Of a stretch of DNA of 64,000 nucleotides, positions 12,801 through 20,004 are shown in pieces. The stretch spans positions 2,653,961 through 2,717,960 of the forward strand of contig JAFEKR010000007.1 of NCBI GenBank assembly GCA_019022495.1, given 5' to 3'. The first letter of the stretch is position 1, and each line of letters starts with the position of its first letter. The notes under the pieces are model-generated. The model saw nothing but the letters and a program-made list of their open reading frames with translations. It was not told the DNA's origin and ran no database searches. This DNA is from Epichloe hybrida. Its lineage: Eukaryota > Ascomycota > Sordariomycetes > Hypocreales > Clavicipitaceae. The position numbers were made by a program, and so were the translations under genes.

Positions 12801-15800
12801 ACCACTGAGCTTACCTCTCGATCTTCCCAGGGGTCCCTTTTCCGATCGGGTGGGCCATCCCCATAATCGTCAAAGTCAGTACCGCTTCGACGCTTCGACT
12901 TGCTGCTGCGTTTGCTGGAGCTGTCCCTTTCGCCAACCTCAGACCCCGGCGCCGACTGGGACATGATCTCAGAACCAACAGAGTCTCTCTTGGACTTGGA
13001 CTTGGATTTCCTGAGAGTGTCCCACTCCTCCTCCGGCTCCACCGTACGGATCGTCGACTTATCGTCGGCATAATCCGTACGAGCGGGCACACGCGAAGAT
13101 GTGTCGTCGTCGAAGTCCCGGCTCTTTCGGTTCTTCTTGGACTTCTTCTTGCCAACATCTTCCGGGCCGGCATCGTCAGCCTCGCGCGGCTTTGAATCAT
13201 CATCACGAGGCGGGTCCTCGTAAACTGTGACATTGCCCAGAGCCCTCTCTTCAGCTCTCCCTTCCTTGTCACGCTTGTAATGCTCCTTTTTACTTAGCTG
13301 GCTCTCGGGAGCATCTTCAAACTCGGGAGTCCGACATGATTCAACAGGCAAAGGGTCGGTAAGCTCGATTGACTGACGCTTGGCTTTCTCAAGCTTCTTT
13401 TTTTCCTTCTTGCTTAGTTGGCTCTCTCCAAAATCACCAAAGGTTGGTACAACGGATGATGGCTGTGAAACGAGAGGCTCATTGGCGTCCATAGACCGGC
13501 GTTTCCCTTCCTTTTCAATTTTCTTCTTCTCCTTTTTGCTCAACTTTTTGGACGCATCTTCCAAATCGTGTGTGGCAGCTGTCGACTCTTCCCTTGTCAT
13601 ATCGATAGGTTCGGAAAAGAAGCCAGGCTCGGAAATAGCCTTCTGCTTAGACGTAAGATCTGCCACTACATCGGAAAAGGACGAATGATTCCATCCATCC
13701 CCGTTAGGTTCACTAGAGTGGGGAGGAGAATCTCGACGACGGTAGGCAGGATCATCGATTACGATATTGGGGTCGAAACCGGTGTCTTTGAGGCCAGCGG
13801 CAAGGGTAGCCGCAAACTCAATGTCATCAGCGAAGCCACCGGGCATCTTCTCGGAAGTCGGGCTAACAGGCTTTGGGCCAGGTATAGGTGGCTCTGATTT
13901 GGCGTCATCGTTGAAATCGTCTCTATCCCTTCCGGGTCTATCGCGAAAGCCGATGCCGACATCAGAACTGGCTTCTTTCTTCTTCGATCGTGATCCCTTG
14001 ACCTCGGGTTCGTTTGCGGGCTCAGATCTACTATCCGCGATGGCGGCTGCAATCATTCCCCACTGGCTGGCTTGGTCGAGGTGAGGCCGGCGGGGCTTAT
14101 CGGCAGAATCAGCTTTGCTGCTTGCAGGTTCTGAGTCGCCTCCAGATTCGGGCCTCTCGACTTCGAATCTCTTTGTCGAATTCTCGCCCCATGTGACGGA
14201 CTTTGCAGTGGAAGACACTGTGGAAGTAGCGGCGGATTTCATGAGATCACTTTTTGACCCAATGGCGTGGTCGTCGATCGAGTCGTCTTTAGAGATGGAC
14301 TTCTTCTTTTTCTTCTTTTTCTTATCCTTGTCTTTACCTTTGTCGTTGCCATCGTCTCGATCCCTATCTCGGTCTCGGTCTCGGTCTCGATCCCGATTTC
14401 TGGCCCCTACCTCTGATTTATTGCCGACTTCATTTGCCACTCGCGATAAACTCGGTGTTGGCTGACGACTGGGTACGGGAGTAGGATAAACGAGGTTCAA
14501 AACTGGACGTTCGCGCTCACAGGATGGATCGCGCGAGGTGAACAAGTTCGGCGACCGGCCTGTTGTCTGGAATTTGTGAAGCTCCTGAGGGTAAATCTTG
14601 TTGTCGATCTTGACGTCTGCGTCAGGGACAGCGAACAAAGTCTCCTTCGACTTGGCTTCTTCCATCTCCGGGGGTGTGACGATGGTGAAGGACGTTGGTG
14701 GAGAGGCACTGTCGTATTTGTTGATGATGGACTTGTCAGCTGCTGCACTGCGAGATCGTTGTTCGTCGGCTGCTATCTTATGGGCCGTTGTAAGCTCGCG
14801 GTAGTATCGGTCTGCCTCCTCCTGAATTGGGTCTCTAGCTGGCTTGGAGTAGTCCTCGTGTCGACGACGCTCTCGTGATCTGCCCATCTCAAGGACCACT
14901 GCGGACGCCACCGTCGCCGCGGCAATAGGGGCTGTCGAATGTTCTGCTTTCTCGAAAATGTTTCTTGTGTCATGACCCGGTTCTTCGTAGTAATCATGCC
15001 GTCGTGTATCAGAGTCCTGCGGTGCGTCACGAGTAGTTTTATTGTAGTCCTCCGCCATGCGCTCGATTTCAAACGAGTCCCTGCGGCTTAATCTGGTTTC
15101 AGAGTGTTCTAAGCGTGGTGGCTCATCATCGAAATCTGGCTCCCGATCAACCGTGACGACGGCCGGAGTCAGGGGACGTGCCGGAGCCGTTGCAGCCGAG
15201 ACCAGCGAAGAGCCCAAGGCACTTTGAGCAACTTGGAATTGGAAAGGGTCAATTCCATGTTCTTTGGTACTAGGTCGGTATTTTTCAAGAGACTTGTCAG
15301 CCATCTGCTCGTCTTTGCGTCTTTCATCGCGATCCCCATACTTTCGACTCTCCCGTCTAGAGGATTTTGAAACCTCGCTCTTCGAGTCGCGATCACGATC
15401 TCGGTCTCGGTCTCGGTCGCCATCGCTGCGCTTGGACTTGCGAGAGGACTCCCCTTCAGTATAATGGTCTGCTTTTTTCTCACGGCGCTTTCGCGGGGTC
15501 TCATCTTCTTCGTGACGAGAGTGACGTTTATGGTCTCGTTCATCTGGGTGTTTAGAGGAATACGAGTCTCTCTTGGACTTGCGACTCAGTTCTGAATCGG
15601 CCTCTTTGTCGTGACGCCTCGAGTCTCGCTCGCGGTCTCGAGTCTCGTAGTATTCAATTCCGCTGCGTTTGCTTTCCTTTTCTCTACGCTCAACATCCCG
15701 CGAGTGAAGATCCTTAGTCTCGGGGAGGCCATCCTTGCGCTCCGCTCTGCGCTCTTCGCGGCGTGACTCCCTCTTTGATTTGCGGTCTGAAGCAAGAGCT

Positions 15801-17503
15801 ACGGCAGCTGCAGCGGCCGCTGCAAGCCCCGTCAGCTTGGTTCCGGTGCCTAGGCCGGTCTCGTCGGAGCGTGTGTGTGTCTGTCTGGCTGCTTCAAGCT
15901 TGCTCTCCTCCTCCAACTTCTCTGTTTGATACACCTTTGAGGAGACCGGTGCCTTCGGGCTTGGCTGCTGGAGGGGAATAGGAGCCGGCCGGGATCGATA
16001 GGGAAGATCCCGTTGAGCAGCAGTCATGGCAGACACTACATCCACATCGAATGGGTTCGGTTCGGAGGTCGAAAAAGGGTGCACGTTTCGTGCAGGGCCT
16101 TTGTACATGGGTTCGGTCTCGGCGCGGCGCAGCTTCTTGAATTGTTGGTGATCAGCCACGGGTTGGCCCTCGCCGAAACCGCAGGGCGTATTGATCATTC
16201 CTCGAATAGAGTTCTGGGGGCCAAAGAGCCGGGGGTCTACGACAGAACTCTTTCGGCTACTTCTAGCAGGGAGACTCTCTGCTGGTCGGGAGGACATGCC
16301 AGATCGGCCAGCCATTGATGACACACCCGCTCCCGCAGCGGCACCTGCGGCACCTGCGGCTGCAGACATGGCAGGGTCGACTGAAGGTCGAGTAGGTTTG
16401 ATGGCGTATGAGATTACTGAGCCATAGGCCAGAGCCGATTCGGCGTCGCTGAAGCCGCCCTCTTCGTCAGAGGCATCTTCCCAGTCTGAATCATCACTGG
16501 AGTCCGAAGAGGCGCCGTGATAGGGCCTAGAGCTGTCATTGCCGCGCGTCCCTGTGTCTCGTCTTTTTTTTCGAACTTCACTCACGGCCGCGGCAGCCAC
16601 TGCCAAGCCGGATGCTTTGATTCTGCCTGAAGTTCGCACATGGTGATCGTTCTGCTTCCTTGCAATCCCAGAGAGTTGACGACCAATGGCAAGAATCTCT
16701 TCATCGGTCTTGTCCCGTTTGGTGGAACCACTGGGTCGACTAGAGCCAGCTCCATTGCCCTTCTCATCATAGTCCTTTGTGTTTCTCCGGTCTTTGACTC
16801 CGGTCTCTTGCACTGGGTAGCTTCCAGAAGTGGCGCGATCCTTGTTGTTAAACTCTCGGCTTTTCTTGCGAGGAATATAGCCATTTCCATAGGCCAGGTC
16901 GGAGTTGACTGACGAGGATGACGAGTTGCCAAAGTATAGCACACGGCGGTTTTTGGCCCTGCCACTTCTTCGGCGACGGACCCGACGCTCTGAAGGTGCT
17001 CGCCAAAATGTCCCAAGCAGGCCTCCAAATCGAGTCTTGGCAGGGTAATGCCGGGAAATGTCGAGCAGTGAGGATGCGACCGAGCTCGAGGAGAATGAGC
17101 CTGAGCTATCCGATGCAGCTCTTTGTCTCACGGAGCGATCGCGTTCCTGATATCGCCGCCATTCTTGACCTCGATCCCGGTCCCGAATGCGATCTTGGTC
17201 TCGAGGTGTGCCTTTGTCTCTTTCTCTGTCTCTGTCTGAACCTTCACCACCACGAGTTCTTGTGGCCGCAGTCGCTATGGGTGTCGGTGTCGGATGGGAA
17301 GGATAGTATTCCGGGTAGTTTGTAGATGAGTGTATGTTCGGATTCGTCATGGCGTTCATGTTCATGTTCATGTTCATGTTTGAAACGGTGTTGATAGGTT
17401 GAGGCGGGATAAAGGAGAGGTCCTCGCGCGAATTTCGCCTCTGATCCCGCTTTCGCCTCCTAGAGCTCCCAGGGCTCCGGCGGCGGGAATCTCGCATCAT
17501 CAT
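833..17503 (-). CDS. Giant involucrin-repeat protein, 5556 aa, single exon
   Basis: One uninterrupted frame of 16.7 kb. The start MMMRDSRRRSPGSS is the first Met of the frame. Residues 1 to about 1320 are Ser/Arg/Asp-rich and basic, with MN and RD dipeptide runs (RD run near residue 1040). Residues about 1320-4595 carry more than 30 lysine clusters of the SKKEKKKKKK / KKKGKKGKK type, spaced by acidic Pro/Glu/Thr/Ala-rich linkers, often with a Trp just before the cluster. Several short Ala/Gly/Val-rich segments are scattered through the protein. Residues about 5090-5225 look like a coiled coil (heptad-like VLELESKVEQLIAENRLL). The last ~330 residues are a compact, non-repetitive domain and probably the conserved part. 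This architecture matches proteins named involucrin repeat protein in filamentous ascomycetes. Their molecular role is not established; a scaffold role is only inference. No signal peptide or membrane segment is evident. Confidence 0.88.
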   Translation of the reverse strand: MMMRDSRRRSPGSSRRRKRDQRRNSREDLSFIPPQPINTVSNMNMNMNMNAMTNPNIHSSTNYPEYYPSHPTPTPIATAATRTRGGEGSDRDRERDKGTPRDQDRIRDRDRGQEWRRYQERDRSVRQRAASDSSGSFSSSSVASSLLDISRHYPAKTRFGGLLGTFWRAPSERRVRRRRSGRAKNRRVLYFGNSSSSSVNSDLAYGNGYIPRKKSREFNNKDRATSGSYPVQETGVKDRRNTKDYDEKGNGAGSSRPSGSTKRDKTDEEILAIGRQLSGIARKQNDHHVRTSGRIKASGLAVAAAAVSEVRKKRRDTGTRGNDSSRPYHGASSDSSDDSDWEDASDEEGGFSDAESALAYGSVISYAIKPTRPSVDPAMSAAAGAAGAAAGAGVSSMAGRSGMSSRPAESLPARSSRKSSVVDPRLFGPQNSIRGMINTPCGFGEGQPVADHQQFKKLRRAETEPMYKGPARNVHPFSTSEPNPFDVDVVSAMTAAQRDLPYRSRPAPIPLQQPSPKAPVSSKVYQTEKLEEESKLEAARQTHTRSDETGLGTGTKLTGLAAAAAAAVALASDRKSKRESRREERRAERKDGLPETKDLHSRDVERREKESKRSGIEYYETRDRERDSRRHDKEADSELSRKSKRDSYSSKHPDERDHKRHSRHEEDETPRKRREKKADHYTEGESSRKSKRSDGDRDRDRDRDRDSKSEVSKSSRRESRKYGDRDERRKDEQMADKSLEKYRPSTKEHGIDPFQFQVAQSALGSSLVSAATAPARPLTPAVVTVDREPDFDDEPPRLEHSETRLSRRDSFEIERMAEDYNKTTRDAPQDSDTRRHDYYEEPGHDTRNIFEKAEHSTAPIAAATVASAVVLEMGRSRERRRHEDYSKPARDPIQEEADRYYRELTTAHKIAADEQRSRSAAADKSIINKYDSASPPTSFTIVTPPEMEEAKSKETLFAVPDADVKIDNKIYPQELHKFQTTGRSPNLFTSRDPSCERERPVLNLVYPTPVPSRQPTPSLSRVANEVGNKSEVGARNRDRDRDRDRDRDRDDGNDKGKDKDKKKKKKKKSISKDDSIDDHAIGSKSDLMKSAATSTVSSTAKSVTWGENSTKRFEVERPESGGDSEPASSKADSADKPRRPHLDQASQWGMIAAAIADSRSEPANEPEVKGSRSKKKEASSDVGIGFRDRPGRDRDDFNDDAKSEPPIPGPKPVSPTSEKMPGGFADDIEFAATLAAGLKDTGFDPNIVIDDPAYRRRDSPPHSSEPNGDGWNHSSFSDVVADLTSKQKAISEPGFFSEPIDMTREESTAATHDLEDASKKLSKKEKKKIEKEGKRRSMDANEPLVSQPSSVVPTFGDFGESQLSKKEKKKLEKAKRQSIELTDPLPVESCRTPEFEDAPESQLSKKEHYKRDKEGRAEERALGNVTVYEDPPRDDDSKPREADDAGPEDVGKKKSKKNRKSRDFDDDTSSRVPARTDYADDKSTIRTVEPEEEWDTLRKSKSKSKRDSVGSEIMSQSAPGSEVGERDSSSKRSSKSKRRSGTDFDDYGDGPPDRKRDPWEDREVSSVVSEPRSDERHRERRSKRSSLYDDDDAKSVASAPGSSRKIKRSSLYGNEELAKSSASVAGSPRRGKDKEVDKSEKRSSGLFATLFKGSSKEDARKLDKESFLDNAGTLGAGVGLATAAIVASNSRLNAGHASEKEESEARDTADSVPSRNFDDFDPEIAPRAIKPAIDPQYGDLLPLPPSEPGSPVTAAEDTPDMPALPDSRPDTPPEERSLKRDVFSHRRRKSAQETPTKSPSSTAIPISLRLGQRHSAAPSSPGNYRSPPSGSPVVTPEATRRAARISWDSSREIKPLYLLEHSRQGSAETIPQVDLPALTPSEPSEPPSKSSPGHGFAELDSSGDVVNKGLNLDDLADVGLRINTELAAAVSSQDITESQETTPKATVKPSLPSLPAAQETSEVWTSAEGDPVPVDAMSKDRSSYLLSSAPWSTKSVKSVVGVDTWESPPSSTATKNLAVESSAPDITEDLTSADEHFSDALEGTQSDTFEEAHDWFDNPRSPEQTVEPVQNVEATGPPAPEPTVPIHTEAFEPEEWKSMSTKEKKKAKKAGKVRDLSIAGAAAAATAVITPMMTEEPAAQPEESAVSVQAPDEFELPKKEKKGKGGKKKSLLREDDVADTSRAEPNADQNLPSTADDAAETPKSVKDLANAEAEAGKSTPEVDAPTTPIADDEEGETNDKDLQQDLADQATEKAAKEPPPEPVAIAQSNVVKNVSTELNTDVWETTDKKSKKNKKTSKDTSYLIAQEPPKAGVGMDPTIDAVEQLQNLVEKIAPDASVGGPATADLDATQETHDTVMPPADPTASADPEETWSAPLSKKEKKKKKKSLQADELLPIGKEPETAAFPEKGEAKETTTDLVAVTDVDMATARGIPEPVQVAESVKADCAPTTSKGKKKKKKNSQVEEPFPTEESRSITQEHQPESAIETSKPATGGLAITDVPSSSEEPAASADTVLPTAEPAEAAGTEFSGASKKKKKKKKGKQLEEPEMTGQAPEISVLAEPPPLVPESSTPRSQEAQETIEAGDADFAAVPKGKNKKQKQNSTRLDDAFPGEKELDAPAVIEVDDEQPVAETTVVDEPSAASQEAAEEDIAPVSRGEKKKKRQDAQLEDPLQQNSEKETDTSVAADDQPVAIPSSDQAVESELPFAEEPSPIIQKPLEATESGIAPVTSKGKKKKKKSLELNEDIPIDATQAAAKSENQSETRNNETDLLPDAAPVVIAEETPALDQSTEPTEADFAPVTKSKKKKKDKRKSVQWEDSVPDPNSETTGAPAPVVDASDEVKPTEPATSDQPDEEQPENKPRSLEPEVSGPLFSQGEAPLEPTEDETTSVEPTQIEVKTIDEAPAADSWTEPALSDNKGKRNKKKSSQANVQDLLEEKPVDDLAAKPADAQLSKEATTAEIQGDPAPEAVPDVNLNDSLQTPAMASTEKSLEAPAEDEWSIPPTNKKSKKKKKGSQSTSIPELEPTEFTEKETTEPVLLTEEPTMSEDPQSSMEADASVAIEIPVEEELPQGSGQKNEAKKRQSLTTKPMEEGQTTTEPPTETSTPAEPAADANPLTVDPGAEFEVPKKGKKGKKKKNSIAREADAADAPIEMDLETQDTEQSKLADGTIENKHNQRDHNDSSVAVNDPTVSADPDDQDKLEENDSAPSKVTDIRPSKTEISSDAPQNSAVKEAMAPADDADPFPPVKLSKRDKKKKKTQAAPDESRPDTIPEPTTSEVQTKDFDSSGEAAPPLGDSNELSTTIETTTGQSEIPEGSTEDGRGELSLKKSKKGKNKNNAKDENLDTSGPTPADRTAVDLSHEIVPKHGAATGDAISKAHEARDPKAVKKETLALEKESDSGRIVADDDERETRLSKKNKKKKTKAKALETEADVSSKPAEGMPEPQQPETTNVEDFTGGSWSETVSKKDKKKKNKKAKQGSQYDDFPEQPILVQDANDPHHADARPEDEKADPLDLATTAQNIGHTEVSDAVQRDVTSKLPETITPDVVSDKATVEEKQAPTDQPDLAESSTPSAIEDFKIVQDSSVQPSGDADVPVARDQLADDVPSAPATGKKDKKGKKNRKSQVDSLSQEEPVPTTPEQPPEDQNVQANNSIPSIAPAAIAVFDEETNADDKESGVSTGASADLPEAQKSLRTQNLEIQDAPAATTTSSLEPKTIAGEQPATQQPQNDLADGAWEGAPKRTLSKDKKKKKQQPSVTEEQTEEPKEVIAEEHVPAALAVESGEKPIVSDDTSAEPEEWLPTKKAKKDKKKAAKSALAATALATTAATVSVMDPIAPSNEEKHRSEGADEPAEATVSSSWADEMGDVDPVAPAEPDSMTTKDLQRDGDPSITVSRESERGKKSKSIESFVDETLAPESATSVEPLPVEAAREMPAETAQTTEATQETIAEATRTIESGAECMPLDAVITTPAEVPPRVEADDALALPTKKKGKEGKRDKQSNEMTTPAEQTLANEASTLEPTQETEKALETSVAQTETDFPPVEADTSKAVDVDDEWAMPVKTKGKREKKAKPSSVWTTPAEHSPAAEPEALPNLTQEPVSELTESAEAAPTSTDANVVEPTEVEDDRALPTERKIKNDKESKSSPGVMTSTESILPASETEATLIQEANDSVNESASASTEKSVAPEEDASVALSQTQDASPETVGISSESTAAEPMPKEAENLTLANVDDEWALPSKKKGKKGKKSKKGSGVMTPVDGTTIPGDHEPKSFGNLNTLENTDIASSPPEPIDDPARPTEAQEQEEMAESSPIVEVKNDDEEGGLSVKTKGKRGKKNKAGSVAMTPTTRLESQTKIAHEVPPSTTTELGEAQETAKAALTSPVEAVTSTEPINEDDQWALPVKKRKDKGKSQALPLSAFDDPAIPASTTEVEPSKDGDISAMDMDSATTEADTSPVKEQETEAKPDDTCANPASKKLKTEKKRKSSQVLVLDSPREESAAHNEPEPHLPNTRLEEAANDERGDDFSLPKAKKATEAQAEPVTETNAIEAPSEANMDKNKSTLTASNSAAAAGAISGGVALLAEKFGGGKKKKGKGKQKKIIDKRQPQEADLFDDPALWEGADKKGLDEGEDADLDEGLRGGSGEAEKGGEKEEEKREYKHDVNPEATDFREAKDAPPTPASGSLTESDGGWKETAKQGVPLEDELAESPVLGRGESTATIAQEPAGLLRRSIGMGEPVGGLLKERQDAEPILRNKSSDSDFRRSPAISLPAVQEVPEAEAVAAQCNWPAPSMNRDSGFAPEPPSPHPQARRGLTLEDGQQRDSGVHTDDYGEGRMQTPDVTTEKGPRRSPFATPVLREPVAAVVTPEPEKKAKTRPKGYGEVASSLGGAAAAAGLASKAADNGAKSRDAAETAGRRSVSDSPFDYGHEQRAAAAPELSGTAAGVASGLSARSARSARSDPVARRSVSNSSLGSLSRQRTPEPLKLRPESPGITGVQGIHMHRSTPTPPLRRIDKRMSGDLRALRQQRSSSSSISTPTPTQPTQPTQPVANESRVRTKGDDKDMADIYDGYGEGRIGSPRSPTRPHSMRRRQSMQVLELESKVEQLIAENRLLAEARLHAEQSVSQKAASVLSDRDAEIESLRQSLQFLQNEVTRLTEVNEGLASANAELASKDSGRHADLTRELDEARGAHTTFTQSLQDKDAEIADLRAQLEEAKEQIRQMQRKILDSKAGDSDFLSLKDEDYFDHRCQQLCSHVQQWVLRFSKFSDMRACRLSSEINDEKTIDRLDNSVLDGSNVDTYLRDRVKRRDIFMSMTMSMIWEFVFTRYLFGMDREQRQKLKSLEKLLTDVGPAQAVRQWRAVTLTLLSKRASFRDQRDLDAEAVVQAIFQTLCKILPPPSDLESQIQSQLRRVVHEAVDLSIEMRTQRAEYMMLPPLQPEYDAEGELAAKVTFDAAMMNERSGHVSVTNEELEAQKAVVRIVLFPLVVKRGDDKGVGDDKVVVCPAQVLIVRDDRNRRHLTPSSEAGGASLGAPSRISLVTESMVQPEAHHHLEGGM

Positions 17504-18247
17504 GGCTGCCGCTCAGTCGGCCGGTGAGGGCGGCGATGCATCTGCCTGCTGCCTTGTTTTGACTTGGGTATTAGATTTATAGATGATGGCAGGTGGTTCA
17601 AGCGACAAGGCAGGTCGAGACAAGATCATGTACGGAGTAGCAGATCACTACGGACGTACGGATTAGAAGAGAAGGGGAAAGGAGAAAAAGGCATGCAACC
17701 CTGGTAGCAGCCGTAGCAGCCGTAGCAGCCGTAGCAGCCGTAGCAGCCGTAGCAGCCGTAGCAGCCTTGTTGCAGCCTGGTTGGACGGCAATGTTTTGAT
17801 TTTGGGCTGAAGCTCAGGCCCCTCTTGGTTGGCCCCGGGCCGTTTCCATGAGTGGCATCGAGTGCAGAATGGCGGTGGCTGGGAGTCTGGGACAACAAGC
17901 GTCAACTGACTGGTAATACCTGGTACGGATTACAGCGATAGGTGTATGTACAGTGGGTGTAGAACCTGGACTCGATCAGTGAGTGGCCTGGGACAGCCCG
18001 AGCCCGGGCCAGCTGCCAAAGGTGGGGCTCCCAACCCGTTGACTGAACGAACTTGTTTCTTGCCGCGTGAGCCAATTATCACCACTGCATTCACATCACA
18101 TCACCCGAGCCCATCATCATCGCCACGGAAAGACAACGCAATCATAGTCATCAATTCGTTACCATCCCCCCCCCCCTCTCTTCACGAAAAAGAAAAAAAA
18201 ATAAGAAAGAAAGAGAAGAAGAGGAGGAGGAAAAAAGACTCATTCCC
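17504..18247. other. Intergenic region between giant gene and P450
   Basis: This is the promoter side of the giant gene and the 3' side of the P450. It contains a 9-bp tandem repeat (17704-17766), TACGGAGTA at 17631 and the related TACGGATTA at 17924, a C run near 18170 and an A/G-rich run near 18186-18235. I see no additional gene. Confidence 0.6.
17704..17766. repeat. 9-bp tandem repeat, 7 copies of GTAGCAGCC
   Basis: Seven perfect head-to-tail copies of a 9-bp unit, followed by a degenerate TTGTTGCAGCC. It lies about 200 bp upstream of the giant gene's start codon, so it is probably in its promoter or 5' leader. It would encode a short repeat in any frame, but no gene is supported here. 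Confidence 0.95.
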
Positions 18248-20004
18248 TCAGAAACCGGGAACAGCCCTCGCTCTAACATGCAAACCCCCCTTTGGCCTAG
18301 CCGTCACCCCATACCGAACAACCAACTTGTTCCTGTCCATCATGTCCCGATCCCTCAGCTCAAACTCAAACCTGCCCGCCCACGCCGCCAACAGACACGC
18401 AAACTCCGACTTGGCGAAGCGCGCGCCAATGCAGCTCCTCGGCCCGTGCAAGAAGGTCAAGAAGGCATAATTGCTGCTCGCGCCACCACCGCCGGCCGCC
18501 CTCTTCGCATCCGTCTCCGCATCCACCAACCACCGCTCTGGCTTGAACTCCATGGCGTCGGTGCCCCAGAGGTTCGGGTCGACGTTTGTGCCCCAGGGGG
18601 AGAGCATGATGACGGTCCCCTTGGGGATGTGCTGGCCCTGAATGGTGGTATCCTCGATGGCCTCGCGCGAGGTTCGGGGCACGGGGGAGAAGACGCGGAG
18701 CACCTCGTTACACACGGCGTTGAGGTATGGTAAGCTGTCGATTTCGGCGCTCGTCATGTCGGCATCGTCGTCTAGGGGCGGGAGGTTGTCGCGGATCTCG
18801 TTGCGCAAGCGAGTCTGCACGGCAGGGTGGCACGACAGGAGGTACGTGGCCCACGTCAAGGCCGAGGCGGTGGTTTCGTGACCGGCCGCCAGGAACGTCA
18901 TGAGCTGGTCGACGAGTTGTCGTCGCTGAAGCAGCCGCTCTCCAGGGCGACGGAGAGGATGTCCACATCCGTGCGCTTCCTGTCGTCGGCCATCTTGCGC
19001 TTCTTGTCGCGTATGAGATGCCGGCATGTGCCCCTGATGACGCGGTTTGCGTTGTCGACCACACGGTTCCTCCTCACGGGCAACATTCCCACCAGCCATG
19101 TCGGGAACAGCAGATGCAGGAGGCTCAGGATTCGCGAACCCCCTTGCTCCGCCATGAGGGACTTGTACGTCACGGCCAAGGGGTTGCTCGGATCCTGGAT
19201 GCTCCCGAAATCGACACCCAGCCCCGCCATGCCGATGATGTCCAGCGTGCATCTGTTGGCCCAATCCAGTGCGTCGAGCTGCGCTACGCCGTCGCTGTCC
19301 GCCTTGGACGTCATGGCCTGGACCACCTCCCGCGCCTTGTTCCAGAACACCGGGTACAGGTCCTTGACATGGCGGAACGCGAATGCCGGCATGAGATGCC
19401 GTCGCTGGGCCTTGTGGACGTCGCCCTCGGTAAGGAGGATGCCCACGCCCAGCACAGGCGCAAGCAGCTTGCGCACATAATCCGGCCGCTTGAACTGGTA
19501 GCTCTTGGTGACGAGGACCTCGGCGAGGCCCTTGTCGGACGACACCAGGACGCGCTCCATGTTGAAGAACCAAAAGTACCGAAGCAGGCCATCATGTGGA
19601 ATCGTGGTGATCCTATGCGGAGCATTGCAACATGTCTGTATTAGCACCCACCAGTCTGGATATAAACCAAAATAGAACAAGAAAACAAGAAAACAAGAAA
19701 ACATGGCGGGACCATGTTCGTACCACTCCCTCGTTGGTTCCCCCTCGGCCCCCTCGACCATCATCAACCTCTGTCCATGCCCAAACAACCAATGTGCGCC
19801 CCCAGCAGTCGGAAGCTTCCTCAGCGGTGACACGCAACGCGGATAGATCAACACAGACCAGATGGCCCATGCAAATGCGGCGACCGCCCACGCGCCGGCG
19901 AATGCCTCGGCGAGTACAAGTCGTGATTGCACCCCCGTCGCGAAGATGAGATAGATGCATGCCGTCAGCGAGAGGGCTGTGATTCCAAAGCCGGGGAAGC
20001 CCAT
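18248..20004 (-). CDS. Cytochrome P450 monooxygenase, membrane-anchored, with a single-base frameshift
   Basis: Heme-thiolate monooxygenase, probably anchored in the ER membrane; substrate unknown. I start at MGFPGFG (20004; G at -3, G at +4), just before two hydrophobic N-terminal segments, rather than at an in-frame Met 33 codons upstream. Exon 1 is 20004-19724. The intron 19613-19723 has a GTACGA donor, a CTAATAC branch site and a TAG acceptor, and joins REW to ITTIPHDGLLRYF. Later motifs are the I-helix AGHETTAS, the K-helix ENEVLR-type ExxR (seen as NEVLR), FKPERW, and the heme loop FLHGPRSCIG with the Cys ligand. The frame breaks near 18916, after about residue 326 and just before LVDQLMTFLAAGHETT. 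One base appears missing in GACAACTCGTC, and no intron can bridge the break. Allowing for that base, the product would be 548 residues, a normal length. It is either a young pseudogene or a sequence error; all catalytic motifs are intact. The CYP family was not assigned. Confidence 0.9.

Noticed and set aside
18917..19573. Reading the P450 downstream frame as continuous from 19573
   Set aside because: Upstream of about 18917 that frame is Gly/Arg-rich shadow sequence; the true P450 residues are in the other frame, so a frameshift is the better reading.
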